64,000 nucleotides of DNA from contig NZ_KQ948423.1 in NCBI RefSeq assembly GCF_001514065.1, positions 496,001 through 560,000 of the forward strand, in the 5' to 3' direction. Below are positions 16,587-23,831 of this stretch, piece by piece. Both the position numbers and the translations under genes were made by a program. Within the stretch, counting starts at the first letter, position 1, and every line of letters starts with the position of its first letter. The notes beneath the pieces are model-generated. The model ran no database searches. It saw only the letters and a list, made by a program, of their open reading frames with translations, and was not told where the DNA came from. Source of the stretch: Streptomyces antibioticus (lineage in GTDB: Bacteria; Actinomycetota; Actinomycetes; Streptomycetales; Streptomycetaceae).

Positions 16587-17318
16587 ATGACGGTGACTTG
16601 GGAAGAGCTGGGGTGGCAGAGGGTGGCGGCCGGGGTGGGCCGGTGCCGGCTGCCGGTCTGGGACTGCACGGCGGGGCTGGTCGTCGGCACGGACACGGCC
16701 CTGTTGGTGGACGCCGGGTCGAGCCTCGCGGAGGGGGCGCGGCTGCGCGCGCAGGCGGAGGCGCTCACCGGGCACCGTGTGACTCATCTCGCGCTGACGC
16801 ATCCCCACTTCGACCATGTCTTCGGCGCCGCGGCGTTCGCGGGCGCGGAGGTGTTCGGGCCGGTGGGCATGGACACGCTCCTCGATCAGCACCAGGCCCG
16901 CGCGGAGCTGCGCGCGGACGCGGTACGGGAAGGGCTGGCGGAGCATCTGGCCGACGAGGCGGTCGACGCCCTCACCCGCCCCCGTCATCTGGTCTCCGGG
17001 GAGTGGACCCTCGACCTCGGCGGCGGCCGGCAGGTCCTGCTGGCGAACGTCGGCCCCGGGCACACGGCCCACGACCTCGCGGTCCTCGTCCCGGGCTCGC
17101 CCGAGGTGGTGTTCTGCGGCGACCTGGTCGAGGAGTCCGGCGAGCCGCAGGCGGGCCCGGACGCCGTACCGTCGCACTGGCCGGCCGCCCTGGACCGGCT
17201 CCTGGAGCTGGGCGGCGAGGACGCGCTGTACGTGCCCGGTCACGGAGCGGTGGTGGACGCGGCGTTCGTACGGGCGCAGCGCGACGCCCTGGCAGGACGT
17301 TTCGGCGTGTCGCCCTGA
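16587..17318 (+). CDS. MBL-fold metallo-hydrolase
   Basis: The 243-residue metallo-beta-lactamase-fold protein has a metal-binding motif HPHFDH (in [14 protein letters not shown]), a later [13 protein letters not shown] histidine, the aspartate segment FCGDLVEES, and [10 protein letters not shown] near the end. These fit a glyoxalase II-like or quinoprotein-relay-type hydrolase. It is cytoplasmic (no signal peptide). Substrate is unknown. It is transcribed away from hrcA and is followed 31 bp later by the DUF3097 gene, so these two probably form a unit. Confidence 0.87.
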   Translation: MTVTWEELGWQRVAAGVGRCRLPVWDCTAGLVVGTDTALLVDAGSSLAEGARLRAQAEALTGHRVTHLALTHPHFDHVFGAAAFAGAEVFGPVGMDTLLDQHQARAELRADAVREGLAEHLADEAVDALTRPRHLVSGEWTLDLGGGRQVLLANVGPGHTAHDLAVLVPGSPEVVFCGDLVEESGEPQAGPDAVPSHWPAALDRLLELGGEDALYVPGHGAVVDAAFVRAQRDALAGRFGVSP

Positions 17319-17349
17319 CGGTGCGACGGCTTCTCCTATCGTCATCCGA

Positions 17350-18156
17350 ATGCGCCAGTACTCCGCCGACCTGACCCCGCCGTGGAAGAAGCCGAAGCCC
17401 GTCCCGGAGGTCCCGGCGGAGCCCGGCCTGGTGGTCGAGGAGCCGGGCACCGGTTTCTGCGGGGCGGTGATCCGCTGCGAGGCGGGCACGGTGACCCTGG
17501 AGGACCGCTTCGGCAAGCTGCGGGTGTTCCCGCTGGAGCCGAGGGGCTTCCTGCTGGAGGGCAGGGTGGTGACCCTCGTACGTCCGACGTCGTCGGCTCC
17601 GGTACGTCCCACCCGTACGGCTTCCGGTTCGGTGGCCGTCCCCGGCGCCCGCGCACGCGTGGCCCGCGCGGGCCGCATCTACGTCGAGGGCCGGCACGAC
17701 GCCGAACTGGTCGAGAAGGTGTGGGGCGACGACCTGCGCATCGAGGGCGTGGTGGTGGAGTACCTGGAGGGCGTGGACGACCTGCCCGCGATCGTCGCGG
17801 AGTTCGCCCCGGGCCCGGACGCCCGCCTCGGCGTCCTGGTGGACCACCTGGTGCCGGGCAGCAAGGAGTCCCGTATCGCGGCATCGGTCACCAGCGAACA
17901 CGCCTTGGTCGTGGGCCACCCCTACATCGACATCTGGGAGGCGGTGAAGCCGTCGTCCCTGGGTATCGAGGCGTGGCCCAGAGTCCCCCACGGCCAGGAC
18001 TGGAAGACGGGCGTGTGCAAGTCCCTGGGCTGGCCGTCGGAGAACACGGGCGCGGTGTGGCAGGCGATCCTGAAGCGGGTGAATTCCTACAAGGACCTGG
18101 AGCCGGAGCTCCTGGGCCGAGTAGAAGAACTGATCGATTTCGTCACGGCGCCTTAG
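17350..18156 (+). CDS. DUF3097 family protein
   Basis: The 268-residue protein is conserved in actinobacteria. The N-terminal part is a small beta-barrel-like segment (CGAVIRCEAGTVTLEDRFGKLRVFPL) and the C-terminal part carries a Toprim-like region beginning ARAGRIYVEGRHDAELVEKVW, with the acidic motif YVEGRHDAE and later LVDHLVPGSKESRI. The E...D pattern suggests metal binding and perhaps a nucleic-acid role, but no activity is known. The frame is open further upstream but ATG at 17350 begins the recognisable sequence. It lies downstream of the MBL hydrolase gene. Confidence 0.85.
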   Translation: MRQYSADLTPPWKKPKPVPEVPAEPGLVVEEPGTGFCGAVIRCEAGTVTLEDRFGKLRVFPLEPRGFLLEGRVVTLVRPTSSAPVRPTRTASGSVAVPGARARVARAGRIYVEGRHDAELVEKVWGDDLRIEGVVVEYLEGVDDLPAIVAEFAPGPDARLGVLVDHLVPGSKESRIAASVTSEHALVVGHPYIDIWEAVKPSSLGIEAWPRVPHGQDWKTGVCKSLGWPSENTGAVWQAILKRVNSYKDLEPELLGRVEELIDFVTAP

Positions 18157-18189
18157 CGGATCTTCGCCGGGCCGCTGAGGCGAGTGCCG

Positions 18190-18230
18190 CTGGGTGGGCA
18201 TGTGAGCGACGGCAACCGCAACCCACCCAG
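18190..18230 (+). terminator. Hairpin after the DUF3097 gene
   Basis: A perfect 9-bp inverted repeat (ctgggtggg / cccacccag) with a 23-nt loop lies 34 bp after the DUF3097 stop and runs directly into a copy of the dispersed repeat. There is no T-tract. It may terminate both convergent transcripts. Confidence 0.45.
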
Positions 18231-18263
18231 GGGCGCGGGGAACTGCGCGACCAGCCACAACGG
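18230..18263 (+). repeat. Dispersed GC-rich repeat, short form
   Basis: This 34-bp block (ggggcgcggggaactgcgcg, then accagccacaacgg) is nearly identical to blocks at 33753-33786 and 62151-62182 and related to the long form at 5294. It lies between two convergent genes. Confidence 0.75.
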
Positions 18264-18308
18264 ACCCGCAGCCGCCAAACAACAGAACCCGGCACCCCCT
18301 TAGGCCCC

Positions 18309-19541
18309 TTAATCCACCAGGTCCCTGACCACCGCATCCGCCAGCAACCGCCCCCGAAGCGTCAGCACAGCCCGCCCCTCGTCATAAGGCCCACCGTCCA
18401 GCAGTCCCTCGGAAAGGGCCCGCCGAGAAGCCGCCAGCCCCTCCTCCCGCAGCAGCGACAACGGCACCCCTTCCCGCAGCCGCAGCTCCAGCAGAATCCG
18501 CTCGACCCGCCGGTCCTCCTCCGACAGCACCTCACGCCCCGCCCCCGGCGACCGCCCCGCCGCCAGCGCCGCCGCGTACGCGCCGGGATGCTTCACGTTC
18601 CACCAGCGCACCCCGCCCACGTGCGAGTGCGCCCCGGGACCGGCCCCCCACCAGTCCGCGCCACGCCAGTACAGCTCGTTGTGCAGGCACCGCCCGGCCT
18701 CGGAGGTCGCCCAGTTCGAGACCTCGTACCAGTCGAAGCCGGCGGCCGCGAACGCGTCCTCCGCGATCAGGTACCGGTCCGCGTGCACGTCGTCGTCGGT
18801 CATCGGGACCTCTCCCCGCCGGATCCGACGAGCCAGCTGCGTGCCCTCCTCCACGATCAGCGCATACGCGCTGACATGGTCGGGACCGGCGCCGATCGCC
18901 GCGTCCAGGGAGGCCCGCCAGTCGTCGTCCGACTCGCCGGGGGTGCCGTAGATCAGGTCCAGGTTGATGTGCTCGAAGCCCGCCGCCCGCGCCTCCGCCA
19001 CGCACGCCTCCGGGCGCCCCGGCGTGTGGGTGCGGTCCAGCACGCGCAGCACATGCTGCTTCGCGCTCTGCATGCCGAAGGAGATCCGGTTGAAGCCGCC
19101 CTCTCGCAGGGTGGCCAGATAGGCCGGGTCCACCGACTCCGGGTTGGCCTCCGTGGTGACCTCGGCGTCCGCCGCGAGCCCGAACTCGTCGCGGATCGCG
19201 GCGAGCATCCGTACGAGATCACCCGCGGCCAGCAGGGTCGGCGTGCCGCCGCCCACGAACACGGTGCGGACCTCGCGCGGATCGTCGCCCAGCACCTTCC
19301 GGGCCAGCCTGATCTCGTCGATCAGGGTGTCGGCGTAGTTGTCACGGGAGGCGAGGACGCCGCCGGTGCCGCGCAGCTCGGTCGCGGTGTAGGTGTTGAA
19401 GTCGCAGTACCCGCAGCGGGTCGCGCAGTAGGGGACGTGCAGATAGAACCCGAGGGGGCGCGCGGCGGCTCCGGAGAGCGCGTGCGCGGGGAGTGCGCCG
19501 TCGTCGGGGACGGGCTCGCCGTCGGGGAGTGCGGAAGGCAT
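18309..19541 (-). CDS. hemW: Radical SAM heme chaperone HemW
   Basis: The 410-residue protein is related to oxygen-independent coproporphyrinogen oxidase but belongs to the HemW branch, which binds heme and delivers it to apoproteins rather than oxidising coproporphyrinogen. The radical-SAM iron-sulfur motif is CATRCGYC (CxxxCxxC), followed directly by DFNTY as in HemW. FVGGGTPTLL, TTEANPESV and ISFGMQSAKQHVLRVLDR are the SAM-binding and barrel signatures. The C-terminal HemN domain ends LTLRGRLLADAVVRDL. Two in-frame ATGs occur (19541 and 19550); 19541 was chosen. The extension of the open frame further upstream overlaps the L,D-transpeptidase gene and is not coding. Confidence 0.92.
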   Translation of the reverse strand: MPSALPDGEPVPDDGALPAHALSGAAARPLGFYLHVPYCATRCGYCDFNTYTATELRGTGGVLASRDNYADTLIDEIRLARKVLGDDPREVRTVFVGGGTPTLLAAGDLVRMLAAIRDEFGLAADAEVTTEANPESVDPAYLATLREGGFNRISFGMQSAKQHVLRVLDRTHTPGRPEACVAEARAAGFEHINLDLIYGTPGESDDDWRASLDAAIGAGPDHVSAYALIVEEGTQLARRIRRGEVPMTDDDVHADRYLIAEDAFAAAGFDWYEVSNWATSEAGRCLHNELYWRGADWWGAGPGAHSHVGGVRWWNVKHPGAYAAALAAGRSPGAGREVLSEEDRRVERILLELRLREGVPLSLLREEGLAASRRALSEGLLDGGPYDEGRAVLTLRGRLLADAVVRDLVD

Positions 19542-19655
19542 GTGTCCCATTGTCCCGTACGTCGGCGACGGCTCCGGATGGCTCAGTCCGGGCCGCCGGC
19601 CGAGGTCCGCTGCCGTATTGCTGGAGGTCCGGACCCATCGAGACAGGAGGCCGTC

Positions 19656-20405
19656 ATGGGCATGTCCAGGCCGCTCCGCACCGCCACCTCCACCAGCCTC
19701 GCCGGCCTCCTGCTCACCCTCGCCCTCGCCGCCCCCGCCACCGCCGCGCCCACCCCCTGCACCACCGGCACCGGCCCCTACCAGCGGGAGCTGGAACGGC
19801 ATCTGCGGCTCGGGGTGGACGGGCGGCAGTCGGCGGCCGACTGCGAGGCGATCCGCGCCTTCCAGTCCCGCAACGGCGTCCGGCCCGCCGACGGGTACGC
19901 GGGTCTCGCGACGTACCGGACCATGCTGGTGGTGGAGGCCCGCCCGGACCCGAACGCGGCCGGCCGCTGTCCGGTGCGCGACCACCGGGTCGCCTGTGTG
20001 GACCTGGACCGGCAGCTGATGTGGGTGCAGAGCGGGCGCCGGGTGGTGTTCGCGCCGGTGCCGATCCGCTCCGGCCGCGACGGCTACGAGACCCGCACCG
20101 GATGGCACACCGTCTACTGGCGGGAGATCGACCACTACTCCGACCTGTACGAGGCCCCGATGCCGTACGCCCAGTTCTTCGACGAGGGCCAGGCCTTCCA
20201 CGGCAGCAACGGCGACCTGTACAGCGGCGGCTCGCACGGGTGCGTCAATCTGCGGCTCGACGACGCGCGGCGACTGTGGGACACCCTCGCCGAGGACGAC
20301 TCGGTGTTCGTGTGGGGGGTCAAGCCCGGCACGGAACGCACGCTCAGCCCCACAGCTCCTTCGCCGGCGGCACATACGCCACCGCCGACCCCCGGTGCTC
20401 GCTGA
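19656..20405 (+). CDS. Secreted L,D-transpeptidase with peptidoglycan-binding domain
   Basis: This is a 249-residue exported protein. A signal peptide with hydrophobic core SLAGLLLTLALAAPATAA ends near residue 31, followed by a small peptidoglycan-binding-like helical domain (ELERHLRLGVDGRQSAADCE, about 40-90), then a YkuD catalytic domain with HGSNGDLYSGGSHGCVNLR; the nucleophile is C196 of SHGCVNL. It forms 3-3 cross-links or attaches proteins to peptidoglycan. AGGAGG lies 5 nt before the ATG at 19656. The Pro/Thr-rich tail (SPTAPSPAAHTPPPT) overlaps the convergent peroxidase gene by 62 bp. Confidence 0.9.
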   Translation: MGMSRPLRTATSTSLAGLLLTLALAAPATAAPTPCTTGTGPYQRELERHLRLGVDGRQSAADCEAIRAFQSRNGVRPADGYAGLATYRTMLVVEARPDPNAAGRCPVRDHRVACVDLDRQLMWVQSGRRVVFAPVPIRSGRDGYETRTGWHTVYWREIDHYSDLYEAPMPYAQFFDEGQAFHGSNGDLYSGGSHGCVNLRLDDARRLWDTLAEDDSVFVWGVKPGTERTLSPTAPSPAAHTPPPTPGAR

Positions 20406-21384
20406 ACCGGCTCAGCTCGTCCTGTGCCGCCATCCGCCGCTGGACGCGGACGAACAGCGCCGGGTCCCGCAGATAGGCGAGGAACAGCAGGCCGCGGTCG
20501 TCGGGGCCGTCGTCGTAGGAGTAGCCGCGGCGCAGCATGCGGGCGCCGCCGTCGAGGCGGGGGCTGGCGGCGCGGACATGGGCGCCGAGCGGGGTGATGT
20601 ACCGGCCGTGCGGGGTCTTGGCGAAGATGTCCACGTCGTCGTCCTCCCGCCCGCCGTCCAGCGGGGCGCCGTCGGCCCGGCGGCGGCCGATGACCTCCTC
20701 CTGCCGCTGCCGGGTGAGGCGGGTGAAGTCGTCGACGCGCAGCCGGATCCTGCGGACGACGAGGAAGGTTCCCCCGTCCGGCCGCCACACCCAGCGCTCG
20801 CACTCCTCGGCCGTCGGGTTCGCCGAGCCGTCCTTGAAGCCGAGCAGGTTGCGCGGCACCGAGCCGGTCCGGTGCGGCGGCAGGAAGCCCGGCTGCCGCC
20901 AGCGCGGACGCAGGTCCGGGTGGGCGAGCCGGGCCGCGGTGCGGGTGAGGGCGTCCGGGTCGTCGGCGCAGAGCTGGACGAGGAGGTCGCCGCCGCAGCG
21001 GGCGGGGTCGAGCCGGTCACCGGGGAAGGGCGGCAGCTCCCGCACGGTCTTCGGGGCGAGGCGGGGGCCGAGTCCGACGGTGGCGGTCAGGGGCGGGGTG
21101 CCATCCGCCGCGAGGGCACGGGCCCAGGCGTCGAGCACGGGGCGCAGTCGGCGGGGGTCCGCGGTGAGGTCGTACGACAGGACGAGCGCGGCGCTCTGCT
21201 GCGCGGTGGTCACCCCGGGCTGGCGTACGCCTTCGGGGCCGGGGCCCTCGCGGCCGGAGCGGGGGGCGGCCGTGCAGCCGGTCGCCGCGAGGCCGGTGGC
21301 GACGGCGAGGAGGGTCCGGCGGGCGGGACCGGCCCCTGAGGGACCGTCAAGCGTGTCGAATCCGGCATTCGTTGCCTTGGGCAC
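20344..21384 (-). CDS. DyP-type peroxidase, predicted Tat-exported lipoprotein
   Basis: The 346-residue heme peroxidase belongs to the dye-decolorising family (EfeB/DyP). The N-terminus GPARRTLLAVATGLAATGC combines a twin-arginine with a lipobox-like AATGC, suggesting Tat export and lipid anchoring. The family signature GFKDGSANP carries the catalytic Asp, and conserved FAKTPHGRYITPLGAHVRAA and YSYDDGPDDRGLLFLAYLRD match the C-terminal half with the heme-proximal region. GTG at 21384 is preferred since upstream frame lacks a signal sequence. It is divergent from the beta-helix lipoprotein gene (23 bp between starts) and tail-to-tail with the L,D-transpeptidase gene. Confidence 0.9.
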   Translation of the reverse strand: MPKATNAGFDTLDGPSGAGPARRTLLAVATGLAATGCTAAPRSGREGPGPEGVRQPGVTTAQQSAALVLSYDLTADPRRLRPVLDAWARALAADGTPPLTATVGLGPRLAPKTVRELPPFPGDRLDPARCGGDLLVQLCADDPDALTRTAARLAHPDLRPRWRQPGFLPPHRTGSVPRNLLGFKDGSANPTAEECERWVWRPDGGTFLVVRRIRLRVDDFTRLTRQRQEEVIGRRRADGAPLDGGREDDDVDIFAKTPHGRYITPLGAHVRAASPRLDGGARMLRRGYSYDDGPDDRGLLFLAYLRDPALFVRVQRRMAAQDELSRFSEHRGSAVAYVPPAKELWG

Positions 21385-21407
21385 GAACGGGACGATACAT
21401 CTGCGGC

Positions 21408-22763
21408 GTGCGATCGAACCGTTTCCCGCGCCCCGCCCTGTGGGCGGCCGCGCTGCTCGTCCTCCTCGTCTCCTGCGCGCCCGGCGGCGGCTCACCGGGC
21501 AGCTCGGGCGGCACGGCCGGCCCCGCCGTCGTCCGGGTCCCGCAGGATGCCGGCTCCCTCCAGCGGGCGGTGGACCGGGTGCGCCCCGGCGGGCTGGTGC
21601 TGGTCTCGCCCGGGGTCTACCGGGAGAGCGTCGTCGTGGCCAAGCCGCGCGTGGTGCTGCGCGGGACGGAGCGGTCGAAGGTGGTGGTGGACGGGGAGTT
21701 CGAGCGGTCCAACGGGATCACGGTGACCGGGGCGGGCTCGGTCGTGGAGAACCTGACGGTCCGTGACCACCTTGCCAACGGGGTCCTGTTCACCGGCGTG
21801 ACCGACGAGCGCCTCCAGTCGGGCGGGGCGGGCGGCGCGGGCTACGACCCGCTGGACACGGTCAAGTTCCCGCCGCTGAAGGGCTTCCGGGCCTCCTACG
21901 TCACCGCCTACAACAACGCCCTGTACGGCATCTACGCCTTCGACGCCCGCTCCGGCGTCATCGAGCACTCCTACGCCTCCGGTCAGGCCGACTCCGGGAT
22001 CTACGTCGGGCAGTGCCGCCCCTGCGACACGGTGGTCCAGCACAACACCGTGGAGCACAACGCGGTGGGCCTGGAGGTGACGAACGCGTCCGAGGGGCTG
22101 TATCTGCTGGGCAACCGGGCCGCCCGCAACCGGGTGGGCCTGACCCTCAACTCCAACGACCTGGAGGCCCTCGGCCCGCAGCACGACGCGGTGATCGCCG
22201 GCAACGCGCTCACCGACAACAACGACGACCGCAGCCCCGAGCAGGCCGACGGGGGCTTCGGGATCGGCATCGGGGCGGGAGGCGGCCGGGGCGATGTCAT
22301 CGAGCGCAACCTGATCTCCGGCAACCGCGCGGCCGGTGTCCTGCTGAGCGACGTCCAGGGCTACCCGGCGCGGGACAACACCGTCCGCGGCAACCGGATC
22401 ACCGGCAACGGCACGGATCTGGTGCTGGCCACCGGCGCCCCGGCCGGCAACTGCTTCGCGGACAACGGGCAACCGGTCACCAGCCCGGCGAACCTGAGCA
22501 CGCTGGCCCCCTGCGGCCGCGCCACCCGCACGGAGACCCCGCTCCCCGCCGAACCCGGCACCGGCCGCCGCCCCCTGGGCCGCACCCGCCCCCTCCAGCC
22601 CCCGCCCGGCATCTCCTTCCAGGACGCCCCGGCACCCCCCGCCCAGCCGAACCGGCCGGGCCCCCGTACGGCACCCCCACACCCGGCCGTGGGCCTGCCG
22701 GGCCGGGTGAACCCGGGGGACTTCCCGCTGCCCAGGTCGGCGGAGGCGGTGCTGCGGCGCTGA
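21408..22763 (+). CDS. Lipoprotein with right-handed parallel beta-helix
   Basis: This is a 451-residue predicted lipoprotein. A signal peptide with lipobox LLVSCAPGG is followed by a Gly/Ser linker and about 320 residues of beta-helix coils: repeated NGITVTGAGSVVENLTV, NNALYGIYAFDARSGVIEHS, NTVEHNAVGLEVTNAS and NRITGNGTDLVL patterns (PbH1/NosD-like). The C-terminal ~90 residues are Pro/Arg-rich (PLQPPPGISFQDAPAPPAQP), probably wall-spanning. Such folds often bind or cleave polysaccharide; no catalytic set is apparent to me. GTG at 21408 was chosen as the codon immediately before the charged n-region. Confidence 0.85.
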   Translation: MRSNRFPRPALWAAALLVLLVSCAPGGGSPGSSGGTAGPAVVRVPQDAGSLQRAVDRVRPGGLVLVSPGVYRESVVVAKPRVVLRGTERSKVVVDGEFERSNGITVTGAGSVVENLTVRDHLANGVLFTGVTDERLQSGGAGGAGYDPLDTVKFPPLKGFRASYVTAYNNALYGIYAFDARSGVIEHSYASGQADSGIYVGQCRPCDTVVQHNTVEHNAVGLEVTNASEGLYLLGNRAARNRVGLTLNSNDLEALGPQHDAVIAGNALTDNNDDRSPEQADGGFGIGIGAGGGRGDVIERNLISGNRAAGVLLSDVQGYPARDNTVRGNRITGNGTDLVLATGAPAGNCFADNGQPVTSPANLSTLAPCGRATRTETPLPAEPGTGRRPLGRTRPLQPPPGISFQDAPAPPAQPNRPGPRTAPPHPAVGLPGRVNPGDFPLPRSAEAVLRR

Positions 22764-22799
22764 GCGCTTGCCGGAAGGGCGGTGACGGGCCGTCGATCG

Positions 22800-22899
22800 G
22801 CTGCGGCGCCGCCGTGGCCGGTCGCTCCCCCATCGCTGCGGAGCCGCATATCGATACAGCCCCGCGCCCCTTCAGGGCGCTGCCCCACCGCAGCCGACC
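22800..22899 (-). repeat. Dispersed GC-rich repeat, inverted long form
   Basis: Read on the minus strand from about 22873, this begins ggggcgcggggctgtat and continues cgatatgcggctccgc, matching the opening of the unit at 5294. A second fragment (ccaccgcagccgacc) adjoins it. It fills the gap between the convergent beta-helix and anchored-protein genes. Confidence 0.55.
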
Positions 22900-22910
22900 A
22901 CCCGACCCGC

Positions 22911-23750
22911 TCAGGGCCGGCGCGGCTTCCAGGGCCCCTCCGGCAGCCTTCCCGTCGTCACATGGCCCGCCGTCACGTCGACGGTGACCGTCCGGCCGGT
23001 GCCGAGCGTCGCGGTCACGCGGCGCAGGTCGCCGTCGGCGTCGATCCAGTACGCCAGCGGGGAGCGGCCGGCGGGCGGCGCCGACCCCTGGGGGCGGGGC
23101 CGGGGGCCGGAGAAGACGTCCAGGGGGCGCCCGTCGATCCGGTCGCCCCGCAGCCATGACGGGCCGGACTGGGCGAGCAGCTGGGCGTTGTCGGGCCGGT
23201 CGGCGGCCAGGCCGAGGACCAGTCGCAGCCCCGTGTCGAGCGGCCCGCCGGCGAATCCGCGCCGCGTCCACTCGCCCGCCCGCACCGCGCGCACCGACCT
23301 CAGCACCGCGGGCACCGAGGCCTCCGCCTCGGGCGCCGACCCGCCCGTCCCCCTCGTCCTGCCCGATTCCCCAGCACCGCCCGACTCCCCCGGCCGTACG
23401 GCTCGCGCTGCCCCGTCCCGGGCGACCGCCACCCCTGACAGGTCCCAGGCCAGCAGCCCCCGGGCCGCCTCGCCCCCGGCGTCGTAGGCACCGACCGCCC
23501 GGTGCCGCCGGTGGTCGACGACCGCGCGGATCACCGTCGTGCCCGCCGGTGTCGTCACCCGTACGGTGACCGCCGACGGACTGGCCCGGTACATGCGGAA
23601 GCGGGTCACGGCCATCCGCTGGGCCTCGGCGGCGGAGACGGGGCGCGGGCCCTCGTCGGAGCCGGAGACGAACACGGCGGCCGTGGCGGTGAGTCCGGCC
23701 GCCGCGAGGACCGCTCCCGTCACCAGGAGCGTCTTCACCTTGATGCGCAT
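22911..23750 (-). CDS. Membrane-anchored or secreted hypothetical protein, 279 aa
   Basis: I do not recognise a characterised family. The N-terminus MRIKVKTLLVTGAVLAAAG plus LTATAAVFVSG is a signal peptide or N-terminal anchor without a lipobox cysteine. The remainder has alternating beta-strand-like segments (SAVTVRVTTPAGTTVIRAVV, PLAYWIDADGDLRRVTATLG) reminiscent of LolA/LppX-type lipid-binding folds, but this is only an impression. A low-complexity Gly/Ser/Glu stretch lies in the middle (about 120-145). It is 81 bp downstream of the SdrD-type surface protein gene on the same strand and could be co-transcribed. Confidence 0.7.
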   Translation of the reverse strand: MRIKVKTLLVTGAVLAAAGLTATAAVFVSGSDEGPRPVSAAEAQRMAVTRFRMYRASPSAVTVRVTTPAGTTVIRAVVDHRRHRAVGAYDAGGEAARGLLAWDLSGVAVARDGAARAVRPGESGGAGESGRTRGTGGSAPEAEASVPAVLRSVRAVRAGEWTRRGFAGGPLDTGLRLVLGLAADRPDNAQLLAQSGPSWLRGDRIDGRPLDVFSGPRPRPQGSAPPAGRSPLAYWIDADGDLRRVTATLGTGRTVTVDVTAGHVTTGRLPEGPWKPRRP

Positions 23751-23831
23751 GGCTCGTCTCTACAGCCGGACGGGCCGCCCACCGCTCGACACCGGTGCAC
23801 GGCCCACCCGACGTTCACCCACGCGGGCGTG

